A stretch of 64,000 bases of DNA from Haliclystus octoradiatus (lineage: Eukaryota; Cnidaria; Staurozoa; Stauromedusae; Haliclystidae). Below the pieces are notes generated by a model. The model was not told the origin of the DNA and made no database searches. It saw only the letters and a list, made by a program, of their open reading frames with translations. The stretch spans positions 4,933,543 through 4,997,542 of the forward strand of contig OU744452.1 in assembly GCA_916610825.1 (NCBI GenBank). The letters run 5' to 3'. A program made the position numbers and the translations under genes. Of this stretch, positions 12,456-22,421 are shown piece by piece; position 1 is the first letter of the stretch, and every line of letters begins with the position of its first letter.

Positions 12456-12575
12456 TGGACTATGCTCTCATAGCACCACGAGAGGCACGTAAGGAGAATA
12501 CTCGAAAGGCGAAAATTACTCGCCGAAGACGTCTCGTAATTTCTGATGCCTTTCTCGATGGCATAACTTTTATTC
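12456..12575 (+). repeat. Short dispersed repeat, copy 2
   Basis: Matches 1,247-1,335. The flank CTCATAGCACCACGAG and the word GGCACGTAAGGAGAA align directly. The following GCGAAAATTACTCGCC to GATGCCTTTCTCG segment is the reverse complement of the corresponding part of copy 1. Confidence 0.6.
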
Positions 12576-13287
12576 AACCATACAGAACAGAAGTAGTAAT
12601 AACAGTTTCAATGTAGTGCCTCGCTTCCATGTTTTGCCGCTGTGCAGATTGCCACTGATTATTAGTGTGAACAGACAGATAAACAGAAGAGATTGAGATT
12701 TGACAACGCGCTGACTAAATCTATATCAAGCTCATACGAAACCTCGTTGTCATTCTCTGGCTTGAATCATTATCCTATATGAAGTAGCAAACTTAACAGC
12801 TACAGCCATACTTCTGGTATATAGGGTAGCGTATACAATTTTGTTAGGACAATAACTCTCTCATCGAATAGCACAACCCTTCTCCGTTTGGGCATCTGTT
12901 CCACAATTAATTGAATTAAATGCCCAAGAATTCTCTTCGTATTATTCAGCATCACCAGTGAAAGCATGATAGTACATTAATGTGTAAGGAAACCACAAGG
13001 CCGGGGTGCAGTGCAGGCCGAAAGCGTTCAAAAGCCGAAGAATTGTATACAAACATTGATTCTTGGTACTATATAGTCTCCTTATTGATTGGTGTCATAG
13101 AATCCCTTATCAAGTATTTCTGAATAAATGATGTTGATGAGGACGATTTCTTTTTATTTATTTTAATACAATTGGTATGAAAAACAAAGGGGAGTCACGT
13201 CACATTATCTCGCTGAAATGCAGCCTATATTTACATCAGTTGTTAAATGAACGTAATTCATTATATTAATGAGTAAATTTAATGGGA

Positions 13288-13325
<38 letters not shown>

Positions 13326-13841
13326 ATGTATTTATCAGTTTACTCCATTGTTAAAATATACAATATATAAAATAAAGCAGTTACCCATAGGGATATGTTA
13401 AAAAGAATCCCGAGTAAGTAAAGTAATATATATAGTTTAGCAACAATTTAGAAATGTTATGAAATTGGATAGTAAAGCTTCCCAAAGAGCTAACCCAAAC
13501 TCAACATTGGCGCAGTTGATAGTTTCATATAGTATAAAGGCTGCCGGTCTTGTTTGACCCTTTAAACTGAGTTTGGCAAATTAAAAAGTCATGTGGGCCA
13601 CTTTGTCACGGTCGATTGAACTATGAAGAGAACGATAGCATTTTCACGATGTTGGCTAAATCTTTGAAACTCATAAAAAGTGAAATTCAATTAAAAGAAA
13701 ATAGCGAATTAGATTATATAAGTGATTGCATCCCCATCCTCTGAATCTGTTCAATGTAGATATATAGACATATGCACACATATATATATTAAAAAATTAA
13801 TTGTATTGAGTGTGAACTCTTATACACACATGTATATGAAA
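12576..13841. other. Non-coding; (TCAA)n microsatellite at 13,286-13,325
   Basis: No gene recognised. A run of about ten TCAA tetranucleotides lies at 13,286-13,325. Confidence 0.5.
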
Positions 13842-13867
13842 GTGCTCAATGTTTTTTAGGACAGAGC
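13842..13867 (-). repeat. PLE-associated terminal box (minus orientation)
   Basis: On the minus strand it reads GCTCTG, a spacer of about 10-15 bases, then ATTGAGCAC. The same box occurs at 14,123-14,150 (+), 14,267-14,297 (+), 14,557-14,584 (+), 24,002-24,031 (+) and 24,129-24,157 (-). At four of these it lies about 40-105 bases downstream of a hammerhead on the same strand. GCTC and GAGC can pair, so it may be a terminal hairpin. Confidence 0.55.
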
Positions 13868-13907
13868 ATAATATAGAGTATAAAACAGAGACGAGGCAAA
13901 GCCTTTT

Positions 13908-13950
13908 CCGTAACTCGGAGTTTCACGCTTTTATTGCGATCTTCAGACGG
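13908..13950 (-). ncRNA. Type I hammerhead ribozyme motif 1
   Basis: Minus strand in order: stem I 5' CCGT, core CTGAAGA (fits CUGANGA with N7 = A), stem II TCGC/GCGT around an A-rich loop (three pairs plus a U-U), core GAA, stem III ACT-CCG-AGT, cleavage-site base U, stem I 3' ACGG. CCGT pairs fully with ACGG. The U at position 17 is permitted but usually slower than C or A. It probably belongs to a Penelope-like element terminal repeat. Confidence 0.75.
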
Positions 13951-13976
13951 TGATAGTATCACTCTTTTTAGTATCA

Positions 13977-14019
13977 CCTTCTGAAGATCGCAATAAAAGC
14001 GCGAAACTCCGAGTTACGA
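13977..14019 (+). ncRNA. Type I hammerhead motif 2 (stem I decayed)
   Basis: Inverted partner of motif 1. CTGAAGA, TCGC/GCGC, GAA and stem III ACT-CCG-AGT are kept. Stem I is CCTT against ACGA and no longer pairs well, so cleavage is doubtful. Confidence 0.6.
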
Positions 14020-14059
14020 AAAAGGCTTTGCCTCGTCTCTGTTTTATACTCTATATATA

Positions 14060-14120
14060 TAGATATAAAATAAGAAAAGAGACGTTTTCTCCGTTACTCC
14101 GTTTTCTTATTTTATATCTA
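14060..14120. repeat. Inverted repeat, 19-bp arms
   Basis: TAGATATAAAATAAGAAAA at 14,060-14,078 pairs with its reverse complement at 14,102-14,120 across a loop containing CCGTTACTCC. It lies directly between the first palindrome and a terminal box. Confidence 0.7.
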
Positions 14121-14122
14121 TA

Positions 14123-14150
14123 CAGCTCTGCTTACCGGTATTGAGCACTA
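14123..14150 (+). repeat. PLE-associated terminal box (plus)
   Basis: GCTCTG, spacer, ATTGAGCACT, downstream of hammerhead motif 2 on the same strand. Confidence 0.55.
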
Positions 14151-14159
14151 TATTGATGT

Positions 14160-14350
14160 TTTGCTCTTAATAAATAAATTTATTTATTTATTAAATCAAC
14201 ATTATTATTATTATATATATATATAATAATAATATATATATGTAATAATAATATATATATGTAATAGCTCTGCATTTACAAATGTCATTGAGCACTATGA
14301 AAACAGTACTGACAACATAAGTACTATTATATATATATATATATAGATAT
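14160..14350. repeat. TA/TAA-rich low-complexity tract with another terminal box at 14,267-14,297
   Basis: Runs of ATT, TA and TAA units, plus a GCTCTG...ATTGAGCACT box on the plus strand at 14,267-14,297. Confidence 0.6.
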
Positions 14351-14396
14351 ATAATAATAATGAAATGAAGTCAAAGCTAGACTAAACATTCTTTTA

Positions 14397-14437
14397 CTGT
14401 TACTTAAAGTTTCTCGCTTTATGCGATCATCGGACAG
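14397..14437 (-). ncRNA. Type I hammerhead motif 3 (one core mutation)
   Basis: Stem I CTGT/ACAG, stem II TCGC/GCGA (four pairs), GAA and stem III ACT-TTA-AGT with cleavage base A are all intact. The core reads CCGATGA instead of CTGATGA, so position 4 is changed and activity is probably lost. Confidence 0.7.
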
Positions 14438-14470
14438 AATATACTATTAATATACGCTTAATAGTATATT

Positions 14471-14511
14471 CTGTCTGATGATCGCATAAAGTGAGAAACT
14501 TTAAGTAACAG
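14471..14511 (+). ncRNA. Type I hammerhead motif 4 (complete core)
   Basis: In order: stem I CTGT, core CTGATGA, stem II TCGC/GTGA (one G-U pair) with loop ATAAA, core GAA, stem III ACT-TTA-AGT, cleavage base A, stem I ACAG. Beyond an internal loop, stem I can extend through ATATT with AATGT (14,466-14,522). All invariant bases of the CUGANGA...GAA core are present. This is the best preserved of the set, with a very short stem III as in PLE-type minimal hammerheads. Confidence 0.85.
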
Positions 14512-14612
14512 TAAAAGAATGTTTAGTCTTTGACTTCATTTCATTATTATTATTCAGCGCTCTGTCAAATGACATTGAGCACTATCTCAATTGCTATCAG
14601 ATAACATTATTT

Positions 14613-14617
<5 letters not shown>

Positions 14618-14652
<35 letters not shown>
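14618..14652. repeat. (TA)n microsatellite
   Basis: Uninterrupted run of alternating T and A. Confidence 0.9.
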
Positions 14653-14680
14653 AAAGGAGTCAAAGACTACACATTCATAA

Positions 14681-14720
14681 TTGTTACTAATAGTTTCATG
14701 CTTACGCAATCATCAGACAA
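14681..14720 (-). ncRNA. Type I hammerhead motif 5 (complete core)
   Basis: Minus strand: stem I TTGT/ACAA, core CTGATGA, stem II TTGC-GTAA-GCAT (three pairs closing a GTAA tetraloop, plus a U-U), GAA, stem III ACT-ATT-AGT, cleavage base A. It lies about 200 bases downstream of the stop of the minus-strand GIY-YIG frame, on the same strand. That is the place expected for the 3' terminal repeat of a Penelope-like element. Confidence 0.82.
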
Positions 14721-14921
14721 ATAAACTAATTAATGAAAAACATACAGTTCCACCTATATCGATTTACAAACCTACAGTTATTGTTTAACAGAACAAAGGA
14801 TTTTGATGCTAGAAATAAATTGCATTGTTGTTATTTCCTATTATCGCTTGGTTAGTTATCACCTGCATAAATAAATTAGAATTATATATTATGTATAAAT
14901 ATATATTATGTTTTCACGGAT

Positions 14922-15388
14922 TTATAATTTGGAAATGAGTTCAGACTTTTTATTCAATAGATCATCTTTAGTGCAAATGATGTGGTACTTTTCAATTAGG
15001 CATAGATGGCATTTTTTTGATTTATTGCTGTATGCTTTCGCTTTAGATAGGCAGGTCCATTCAATTTTGTAGTTTTCTTTCCTATCTTTTAGTCTCCAAA
15101 TGTATTTCGAAAGTTGTGTGCTGTTAATATATTTTCTGTGTTTGAATGACATCGCATGCTGAGTGTATCTTTGTTTGAAGGTTCCCTCCGTCAAACCGAT
15201 GTAATTTTGACCTTCCTGATCTTCTGTTGTAGTAACTTTTGCCTTGTAAACGAGGTTTCTGTGAGGCATTCATTGTTAAATGGGCAAGACCGTTTTACCC
15301 TACAGTTGCATTGTTTAGTACAAGCCTGCTGCATTTTCTTTTCTCTGTTAATTATTTCGTTGTTATGGTTGGTTATAATGGTCTTCAT
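14922..15388 (-). pseudogene. Penelope-like element: Cys motif and GIY-YIG endonuclease, one frameshift
   Basis: Minus strand. The first part (15,388 to about 15,265) encodes CTKQCNCRVKRSCPFNNECL, the cysteine-rich linker often seen before PLE endonucleases. After a frameshift near 15,265 the second frame continues NLVYKAKV...NYIGLTEGTFKQRYTQH, the GIY-YIG signature with the Y...YIGLT...R...H arrangement. It then runs through YIWRLKD and a C-terminal CHLCLIEKY segment to the stop at 14,922. In PLEs the GIY-YIG nuclease nicks DNA and primes reverse transcription (family knowledge). The frameshift makes this copy non-functional, though the domain is otherwise well kept. RT remains lie upstream at 16,457-17,050. 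Confidence 0.85.
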
Positions 15389-16456
15389 GTTGGCGTTGAA
15401 TATTTTGCTTAACTAGATTTCGAGTTGCATGCAAATGCATGCTTATATTGAGTTGTGAATCATCTGACTTAACTGGTTCAAATAAATGCATGAAGAAAAC
15501 TATGTAGAAAGATGATTGAAGCCGAAATTTAATTCAGAAATTATTCTACTTTATTTTTTGCTGTTCAAAGAAGCAAAAAGTTGAGAAGCGAAAAGTGGAA
15601 GTTAAATAGCCCCCCCCCCATAAAAAATCAAAGAAACATTTCTAACCCGAGTGTCATAAAGCTGCAAGGTAACAATTTTTGGGGGTTTGTCTAAATTTTA
15701 TTATGTTCCACCTAACAACACTGTCACATTCCGAAAAAATTTGATTGATTATTTTTTATCCATAACGTGGTTATTCAACATTTGATTCAAGTGACTTCTG
15801 AAAAAGTATATAGAATGAGAAACTATTTATCATCTTTACATCTTATTTCATTAATTACTTTCAATGCACATTCTTTTATTATATTTTAATTTATTTGTTG
15901 TCACTGATGAAGTGGAAGTTGGTATTGCAATTGCTTCTATATTTTAATTAAATTTCATTGCAGTAATGTTCAATTTAACACTGGCTGTAATAATCAGGAA
16001 ATATTTTTATTTTATATCTTCGTAATTTAATTTCCATTACGCGGGTTTGTATACAAATTTCATAACCTTACATTCAAGTCATCTTCAATTAATAATTTAT
16101 GATCAATCATTAAATATATTCCAACTGAAGATAAGATGATGACACATCTTATTTGTTTCACTTTCATATAAATATACGTGTTGTTTTGTTTGTTTACGTT
16201 TGAATTTCATTCTGATAATTACTACGATGAAAATACACAAATTATATGTCACGTCGCAACAAAGGATTGTGCTGTTTTGTATTTGCGAGACAATAGAAAT
16301 TCATTCAAGTGCAAAACTGCTTAGTTAGCGCTTCAGTCCTTTGTTGTTGAAAAGGAAACAGTTTTCATTGGTTTTTATCAACTTCGATGTATTTATTTAA
16401 TAAATGAACCTGGCCATGTACGCCTCTGGTTAATAACGAACCCATTGATATGTGTT

Positions 16457-17050
16457 TCAAGTCAATTGCATCAAAAATGGCATCGTGAATCCCCGCCTTA
16501 CATACGGACATACAAATGGAAATAGCGTAAATTTAAAAGTAGATTCGTTCGAATTTGGAAAGTGTTTTTTAATAAGGTTTAGAAATGTTCGGCCGATGTT
16601 TGTTCTGACACTTTTATTATAGGGCGGATTAAACCATGTGATATTTATGCGCCTGTTTCGCTTGTTGCTGGTAATTGGTCGTTCGTGTCTTGGTTGATAG
16701 GCAAAATTTGTGTCTTGGCCACTTTCAATAAGGGCGTTCTCATAGCTGATTTTAATATTTTCGAAAATAGTGTTGTTGGATGACAAATCAGATATTCTTT
16801 GATTAATGGCGATAGGTATGTGTTTTAGGATTGTTGGTGGATGGTTAGACTTGATGTTGATGCATAGTGGGTCGTCGTTAGGTTTCCGATATGGTTGAAA
16901 GGTGCCATTTTGTAGGTTGAAATTGACATCCAAATAATCGACAGATTTCAAGTTGCATTTAGCTGTAATCTTTAGTCCACTCTCTTCAAATAGTTTTATT
17001 AATTTTTTCTCAAGCCTCTCAGCCTTTTCGATGTAACAATGGGCAGTTAC
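16457..17050 (-). pseudogene. Penelope-like element reverse transcriptase, C-terminal half (copy 1, minus)
   Basis: The minus-strand frame from about 17,045 reads AERLEKKLIKLFEESGLKI, then SVDYLDVNFNLQNGTFQPY, KHIPIAINQRISDLSSN, and an ITWFNPPYNKSV...NIGRTFLNLI stretch, ending at 16,457. This is the palm-to-thumb part of a Penelope-like RT. The nearest homologue in the window is the copy at 24,683-25,279. The catalytic YRDD motif is missing on this strand because the sequence breaks at the inversion junction just upstream. It is separated from its endonuclease (15,388) by about 1 kb of non-coding sequence, which is the left arm of the inverted repeat. Confidence 0.8.
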
Positions 17051-17084
17051 GATGGGGCCGAAGTTTGCGAGCTAGTATGACTTT

Positions 17085-17205
17085 ATATTCTTGGTAAACT
17101 TGGGAAAATTTTTGGGAAGGAGTACATTGGCCTGTACAGAGACGATGGCCTTGCAGTCTTAAAGAATAAATCCGGCCCACAAGCAGAGAGGCTTAAGAAA
17201 AAATT
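17085..17205 (+). pseudogene. Penelope-like RT catalytic-motif fragment in opposite orientation
   Basis: Plus-strand frame reads EYIGLYRDDGLAVLKNKSGP then AERLKKKF before a stop. YRDD (about 17,135) is RT motif C. It is immediately followed by codons (YVRRGFTMPF) that in the minus copy come about 190 codons later, so the middle of the RT has been deleted in this arm. Confidence 0.8.
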
Positions 17206-18021
17206 TTAATAATATGTATGTGAGGCGGGGATTCACGATGCCGTTTTAGATGCAATATACTTGAAACACATATCAATAGATTCGTCATTAACTAGAGGGG
17301 TACTTGGCCGGCTTTATTTTTAAATAAATACATCTAAGTTTAGAAATACCATTGATTTAACATTTTCAACAACAATCATGTCTCAGAATTAAGCGCTAAT
17401 TAAATAGTTCGCACTTGATTGAATTTCTATTTTCTTGCAAATACAAAACAGCACCATCCTTTGTTTTGTGACTGCAAAGATAATTTGTGTATTCTCAGAA
17501 TGAACTTCAAACGTAAACAAACAAAAACACATATTTATATGAAAGTGAATAAAATATGATGTGCTATCATCTGATCTTTATTTGGACATTATATAACCAG
17601 AAATTATTATCGGAGAAAGATTTGGAAAGAACGTTATCAAATTTGTAAACAAACCCGCGTTATGGAAATTAAATTACAATGTTATAAAATATTTTCTGAT
17701 AAGAATTTAATTCAGACAAACCCAAAAAATGTTATACCTTACACCTTTATGACACTTGGGTTAGTAATGTTTCCTGGATATATTTTTTTAGGGGTATGGC
17801 TACAACTTCCACGTGCTTTGGGATCAACTAGATAGTGCCTAATTTAGTAAATAAATTCCTGTGCATTCTACTTTTCATTTCTTTCCACAGCAAAAAATGA
17901 AATTGCTAAGGCTTCGATCAGATTATCTAGGCTACATGATTACTTCATAAATTTATTTTGAACAGTTAAGCCAGACGATTCATATTTCAATATAAGCATG
18001 CAGTTGCATGCAACTCGAAAC

Positions 18022-21014
18022 ATAGTAAATCAAATTAGTACAATTATAAGTGTCAACTCTTTGCTGTCTAGCTTGATACATACAGTACGTACTATTTTCA
18101 GAGATTAAACTCATGTTATTAGTTAGTATATAGTTGATTAAAGTTGCTATTTTTATCGATAAAAGACTAAACGTCAGTAATATTTCTAATGAAATAGTCA
18201 TATACGCTATTTTCTGCTTCGCACTTGTCATGTTCTGAAAATTTTTGTTTTTCGATGACATCATTGTGAACCGAGTAGTAATTACTTCTTACTTAGTAAT
18301 TACTTCTACGAGCTTCGATTACTTCTTTTTTTTAATCCCATGTGATTTGCGAATTTCCTTGAAACTTGGCTCTAGCGTGTTATTTCAAAAAACGATGGTG
18401 TCAAACTACCTACTGGAAAATATCAAATTAATTGATGATACAAGTAAAATTGGTAAGGCAAATGTTATTTTGTGTGTTTAGTGATGCAATATTTTCTATA
18501 CGCTTTCATGCCGGTAACGTTTTTCTGCTCTGCAATTTATTATTTCCCAAAGTGTGTTTTGCTCAGCAGCGTATTACATCACAACAATATTTCTGGACAG
18601 ACGTGTTTTTTCCGTCTTCCGAAAATTATATTCATACATATGTAACTCACTTACCTTCTTATATTAATACTACTGTCAGTTTGTAAATAAATTATCACGG
18701 TATTTTTGTGTCTGTCCGCGACTTATGTAGGTCTTATTGGCGAATAAATGCAGATAATTCATTATCAGGAAATTATGCAAACATTGGTGTCAAGATAACC
18801 TTGTAAAGTAACATTTTAGTGGTATGAAATGATGATATTCTGGAGTTGTTTTGAGATAATAAACTTCCCTTGATACTTTATTTGATATCATTGTATTAAC
18901 AAATTTGGAGATTTGAAAAATTTCATAGGTTGAGAAACTAGCGGGCAGCCAATTCGAACTCAAATTGAAATCTTCAGAAGGAAATTATTTCGTTTTGAAT
19001 TTGAGCTACGAAAAAAAGATTTGAAGACGTGAAACTGAATAGTCAATCAGTTTTATGATAATGAAAATAATACAAAATATTGAATTACTAGAATAACTAA
19101 AGCCAAATTTGTTTTGAAGAATTAACGAAGCGTATAATGAAATAACAATCTAGAGCGGGGCAAAAACGCTTTGAAAATTAGACAGATTTTAGATCCTTAC
19201 TTTATTAATGAAACAAAATGCAGTTCATAATTTGTATTCAAGTTTACAAACAAACATTTCACTTCTTTTAAAATAATGTCTTCCATATATGGTTTGTGGG
19301 AAAGTTGATAAAGCAATCTGTTTTGAAATCAAAGCTATATATTGGTGTGTGTTGTATAAACAATCTAGCACGGGGCACAAAAATATAAGAGCTTTCAAGA
19401 AAAATTTAATATGACGTCGGCGTCTGAAAACTTCAAAATAAAGATACTATAGAAGAATATATAGAGAATTTGAAGTTATTAATTCTAAGTTAATCAAAAT
19501 ATTGTACAAGAGTGCTTATATAATTCATAATTGAATGTAAATATGTGAACAGTTTGGTTTACGAGAGAGCAGGTTTTGATTTTCTGATTTCATTTCAATA
19601 ATTAAAGAAGGCATTTTAAACGTTATTATAATTCAGATTTAATCAAGTTGTTTTAGCAATAAGAACAAGACAGAGTATTTTGCTGCAGTTTAGAAATACA
19701 AATTAGTGTATCTTGTTCTAATTATATTCCTCGTTAACATTTAATGAAGTTTAGTTAAAGGGTAAAAAACTCAACAATTTTTACATCGAATTGAAAATAT
19801 AGCATTTGAATTGTGATCAATAATAATCACAATATTTCTAGCATTCAAATATAGCATAAAATAAAATATAAATTGTCTTTTATTCGAAATAATTCAGACG
19901 AAGATAGATTCGATGTCGAGAAATAATTCTGACGAAGATAGATTTCATGTCGCGATCAAATGCATGGTAAAGTAGATTCATTTTCTATATAAGTAATTCC
20001 TTTCCATCATACATCATAACACGAGCATTAAAATATTACCATCGCCCATGGTATTTACATATCTTTGAAGCTGCATTAAACATTTCCACTCTATAAATCA
20101 TCGCGTCCGTTTCAAGAAATTCTGAATAAATATCCATATCACGAATCTGGCAAAATGAGTTGTTTTGGTTTTTCTATCAAATTTATATAAATTTATATCA
20201 AAAATATCTAATTTATTTATAATCGTCTTTTCTTTCATTCTACATCTGTCAGGTTTTATAAATAATGCCTAGAAATATTGACAACAAGATGTAACATGGC
20301 ATAAATATCGAATTATTAAAGCGATTTATTATAGAACTTTATTTCACTTTAAAAGATTGTTGATGCTCCCATACTTGAAAATTTGATCACAAGAAGCACT
20401 ACGAGGTCATTTTTCACATCTTTTTTTACTTATAAAATTCTATTTTCAACGAACTCTCAGCATTTTGATAGACTGTCATGAAAATCACAGGCTTACTTGC
20501 TGAGATTGCTAAGATCAAAAATATATAGGCACATATACTATCATATGAGTATATTATCAGATGTTATATATTCATTGCAATAAAGATTTGTGAATCCGAA
20601 CCGAACGCGATCCGATCGCACTGATTCACACCGCTATTTGTAGCTTGAAAAATTGCGTTCTCTTTTCAACTTTGAGCCTGCAAGGCGCTTTGGTTATTAT
20701 ATTCCTTTAATATGCCATTCTCTATACAATTCAATCGACTCAATTGATGTGAAATGAATTAAATTTTTTATGAAGGAAATCATTAAGATATGTCTTGATT
20801 AATTGTAAATCGTTTCAATGCGTATTGTGTCTCATGTTCTCCTCAAAAGTTCACTCTCCATATTATATAGTGATACTCAGCTTATTCAATTGTTTAATTA
20901 TGTTTGCTATTTAGTGATCTGAAAGTTTTATTACACAAGGCCAGTACTGGACCTACAATAATTGCTAGTTTTGTAATTATAGATGTAAATTGTATATGTT
21001 GTTAATTTTCTAAA
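18022..21014. other. No gene recognised
   Basis: AT-rich sequence. The longest frames (17,980-18,264 minus; 18,245-18,686 plus) have no motif I know and no splice support. Confidence 0.45.
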
Positions 21015-21058
21015 TTTTCGTCTGATGATCGCTTAAAGCGTTGATATGAGTTACGAAA
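21015..21058 (+). ncRNA. Decayed hammerhead motif 7
   Basis: CTGATGA, stem II TCGC/GCG and a perfect seven-pair stem I (TTTTCGT with ACGAAAA) are present, and the downstream GAGTTACGAAAAAGCTTTGCC matches the palindrome at 13,981-14,030. The GAAAC block has decayed to TTGATA, so this is a remnant. Confidence 0.6.
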
Positions 21059-21479
21059 AAGCTTTGCCTTATTCTTGTTTCCAATCTATTTATGCTCCGT
21101 TTTAATAAACATTTAGCACTTTTATATACATGTGTGTTTACAATTGTAATTTACTTTTTAAGTTTTGCGAAATTTAAACATATCCTTATTAAAAAAAAAC
21201 ACCAACATTTACAAAACAAAAAAAAGGATTAAAATTGACTTTTACAATAGAAGACGCCGATAATAACTGTATAATGATCACAATTTCAAAAGTTATAGTA
21301 CTGCCCATAATTTAAACATTAGTGCTACCATATTGCCTTATAATTAGACAGGCCACTCTATATAAATTTGAGAAGACATGTTTTTAGTTCGAAATTTTTA
21401 AATTGTTCAAATCATAAAAGCTGACCTGCGGTATCCAATTGCAATTTCACCATTGAAATTTTTTATTTTACCTTATTCG

Positions 21480-21750
21480 AAACTGAAGATAACAGATATA
21501 CAATTTCTAATCTTTCGCCATTATTTACAGGTAGGAAAATACAAAATGAATTATACAGGTGCGTTAACAAAAACCTGCTCTCTTGTCTCGTCAATGTGTT
21601 GCATATAGTCTCCATTGTGACTTTTCTGAAGCGAATTGTGTCGGATATACCTGCCGACACCTGTATCAATGTATTGCCGAGCACAAGTGAAATGGATCCG
21701 CTGTTTACACACATGTGAATCAACAACATGACACATATAAAATGTCTACA
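21480..21750 (-). repeat. Dispersed repeat also found at 25,420-25,600
   Basis: Shared landmarks are TTGTC(T)TCGTCAATGTGTT, TGTCGGATA(TA)CCTG, TATTG(C)CGAGCACAAG and GCTGTTTACACACAT. The second copy lies just upstream (minus sense) of a Penelope-like RT relic, so this may be a PLE 5' region. Confidence 0.55.
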
Positions 21751-21855
21751 ATAACAGCTTGGATCAATGGAAAGTCTTTCTATGGAAAAGAAAAAGTCGA
21801 AAATACAAAAATTCGTATCTCCTGCTGAATTAAAATTTTGTATTCCAAAGTCAGA

Positions 21856-21857
<2 letters not shown>

Positions 21858-21918
<61 letters not shown>
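21858..21918. repeat. (ATC)n microsatellite
   Basis: About twenty CAT/ATC triplets. On the minus strand it translates as a methionine run, which is not a gene. Confidence 0.95.
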
Positions 21919-21953
21919 TATTTATTCAGCACCCGATAAGCTTGCAGCATTTT

Positions 21954-22085
21954 TCTAAATACATGAGACACATGAGCTTCAAGCTTTTTTTCTAAACACG
22001 TGAGACACATGAGCTTGGAGCTATTTTCTAAACGCATGAGACACATGAGCTTGGAGCGACTTGTCTATAAACACATGAGACATCT
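21954..22085 (+). repeat. Minisatellite, about 37-bp unit, 3.5 copies
   Basis: Units start at 21,954, 21,991, 22,027 and 22,064 with TCTAAA, followed by CATGAGACACATGAGCTT and an AGC-containing tail. The last unit is truncated. Confidence 0.85.
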
Positions 22086-22421
22086 AAATTTTCACTTAAA
22101 ACAACTAAAACTGATTAAACAAATATTTAATGAAAACTTTTACAAATACTTATCCCATACAAGTGTGTACGTTACTGTAAGACTACTTCACAGATCGAAG
22201 TTTTCATTTTAACTCTCATTTTATATTATTCTGACTGAGATATAAACAAATTCATATATATACTATAGTTCAATTTAGTTCAATTTATGAATACAATTCA
22301 TAGTACAGTTGTTATCATTTGAAAAACAATTTTAATCCTCACATATACAAAACATTTGTTTAGAGAAACAAACGAAAGTTAAATGAATATCATACAGAGT
22401 TTATTTTGTTTCCCTTAGATA

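Larger units (their letters stand above)
13870..14058. repeat. Near-perfect palindrome with two head-to-head hammerhead motifs
   Basis: The left arm (13,870-13,960) and right arm (13,971-14,058) are inverted copies of about 88 bp with only a few mismatches, separated by about 10 bases. Each arm contains one hammerhead motif, pointing outward. Confidence 0.85.
14352..14553. repeat. Near-perfect palindrome 2 with two head-to-head hammerhead motifs
   Basis: Arms 14,352-14,450 and 14,459-14,553 are inverted copies of about 95 bp, differing at about two positions and one small indel, around a centre of a few bases. Each arm has one outward-facing hammerhead motif. The plus-strand unit ends near the terminal box at 14,557-14,584. 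Confidence 0.85.
15418..18021. repeat. Large imperfect inverted repeat (arms 15,418-16,515 and 17,208-18,021)
   Basis: The left arm begins with TTCGAGTTGCATGC and the right arm ends with its complement GCATGCAACTCGAA. Further matched landmarks: GGGTTTGTCT (15,691 with 17,718), CGCGGGTTTGT (16,039 with 17,650), GTTTGTTTACGTTTGA (16,187 with 17,510) and GGCGGGGATTCACGATGCC (17,222, with its complement near 16,478-16,498). The left arm carries about 300 extra bases (15,700-16,010). Two inverted copies of the same Penelope-like segment meet near 17,045-17,085. Confidence 0.85.

Noticed and set aside
21463..21918. Minus-strand frame starting with a run of methionines
   Set aside because: The run is the (ATC)n microsatellite read as ATG. 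The rest overlaps a dispersed repeat.
21767..21958. Plus-strand frame with an isoleucine run
   Set aside because: Same microsatellite in another frame.
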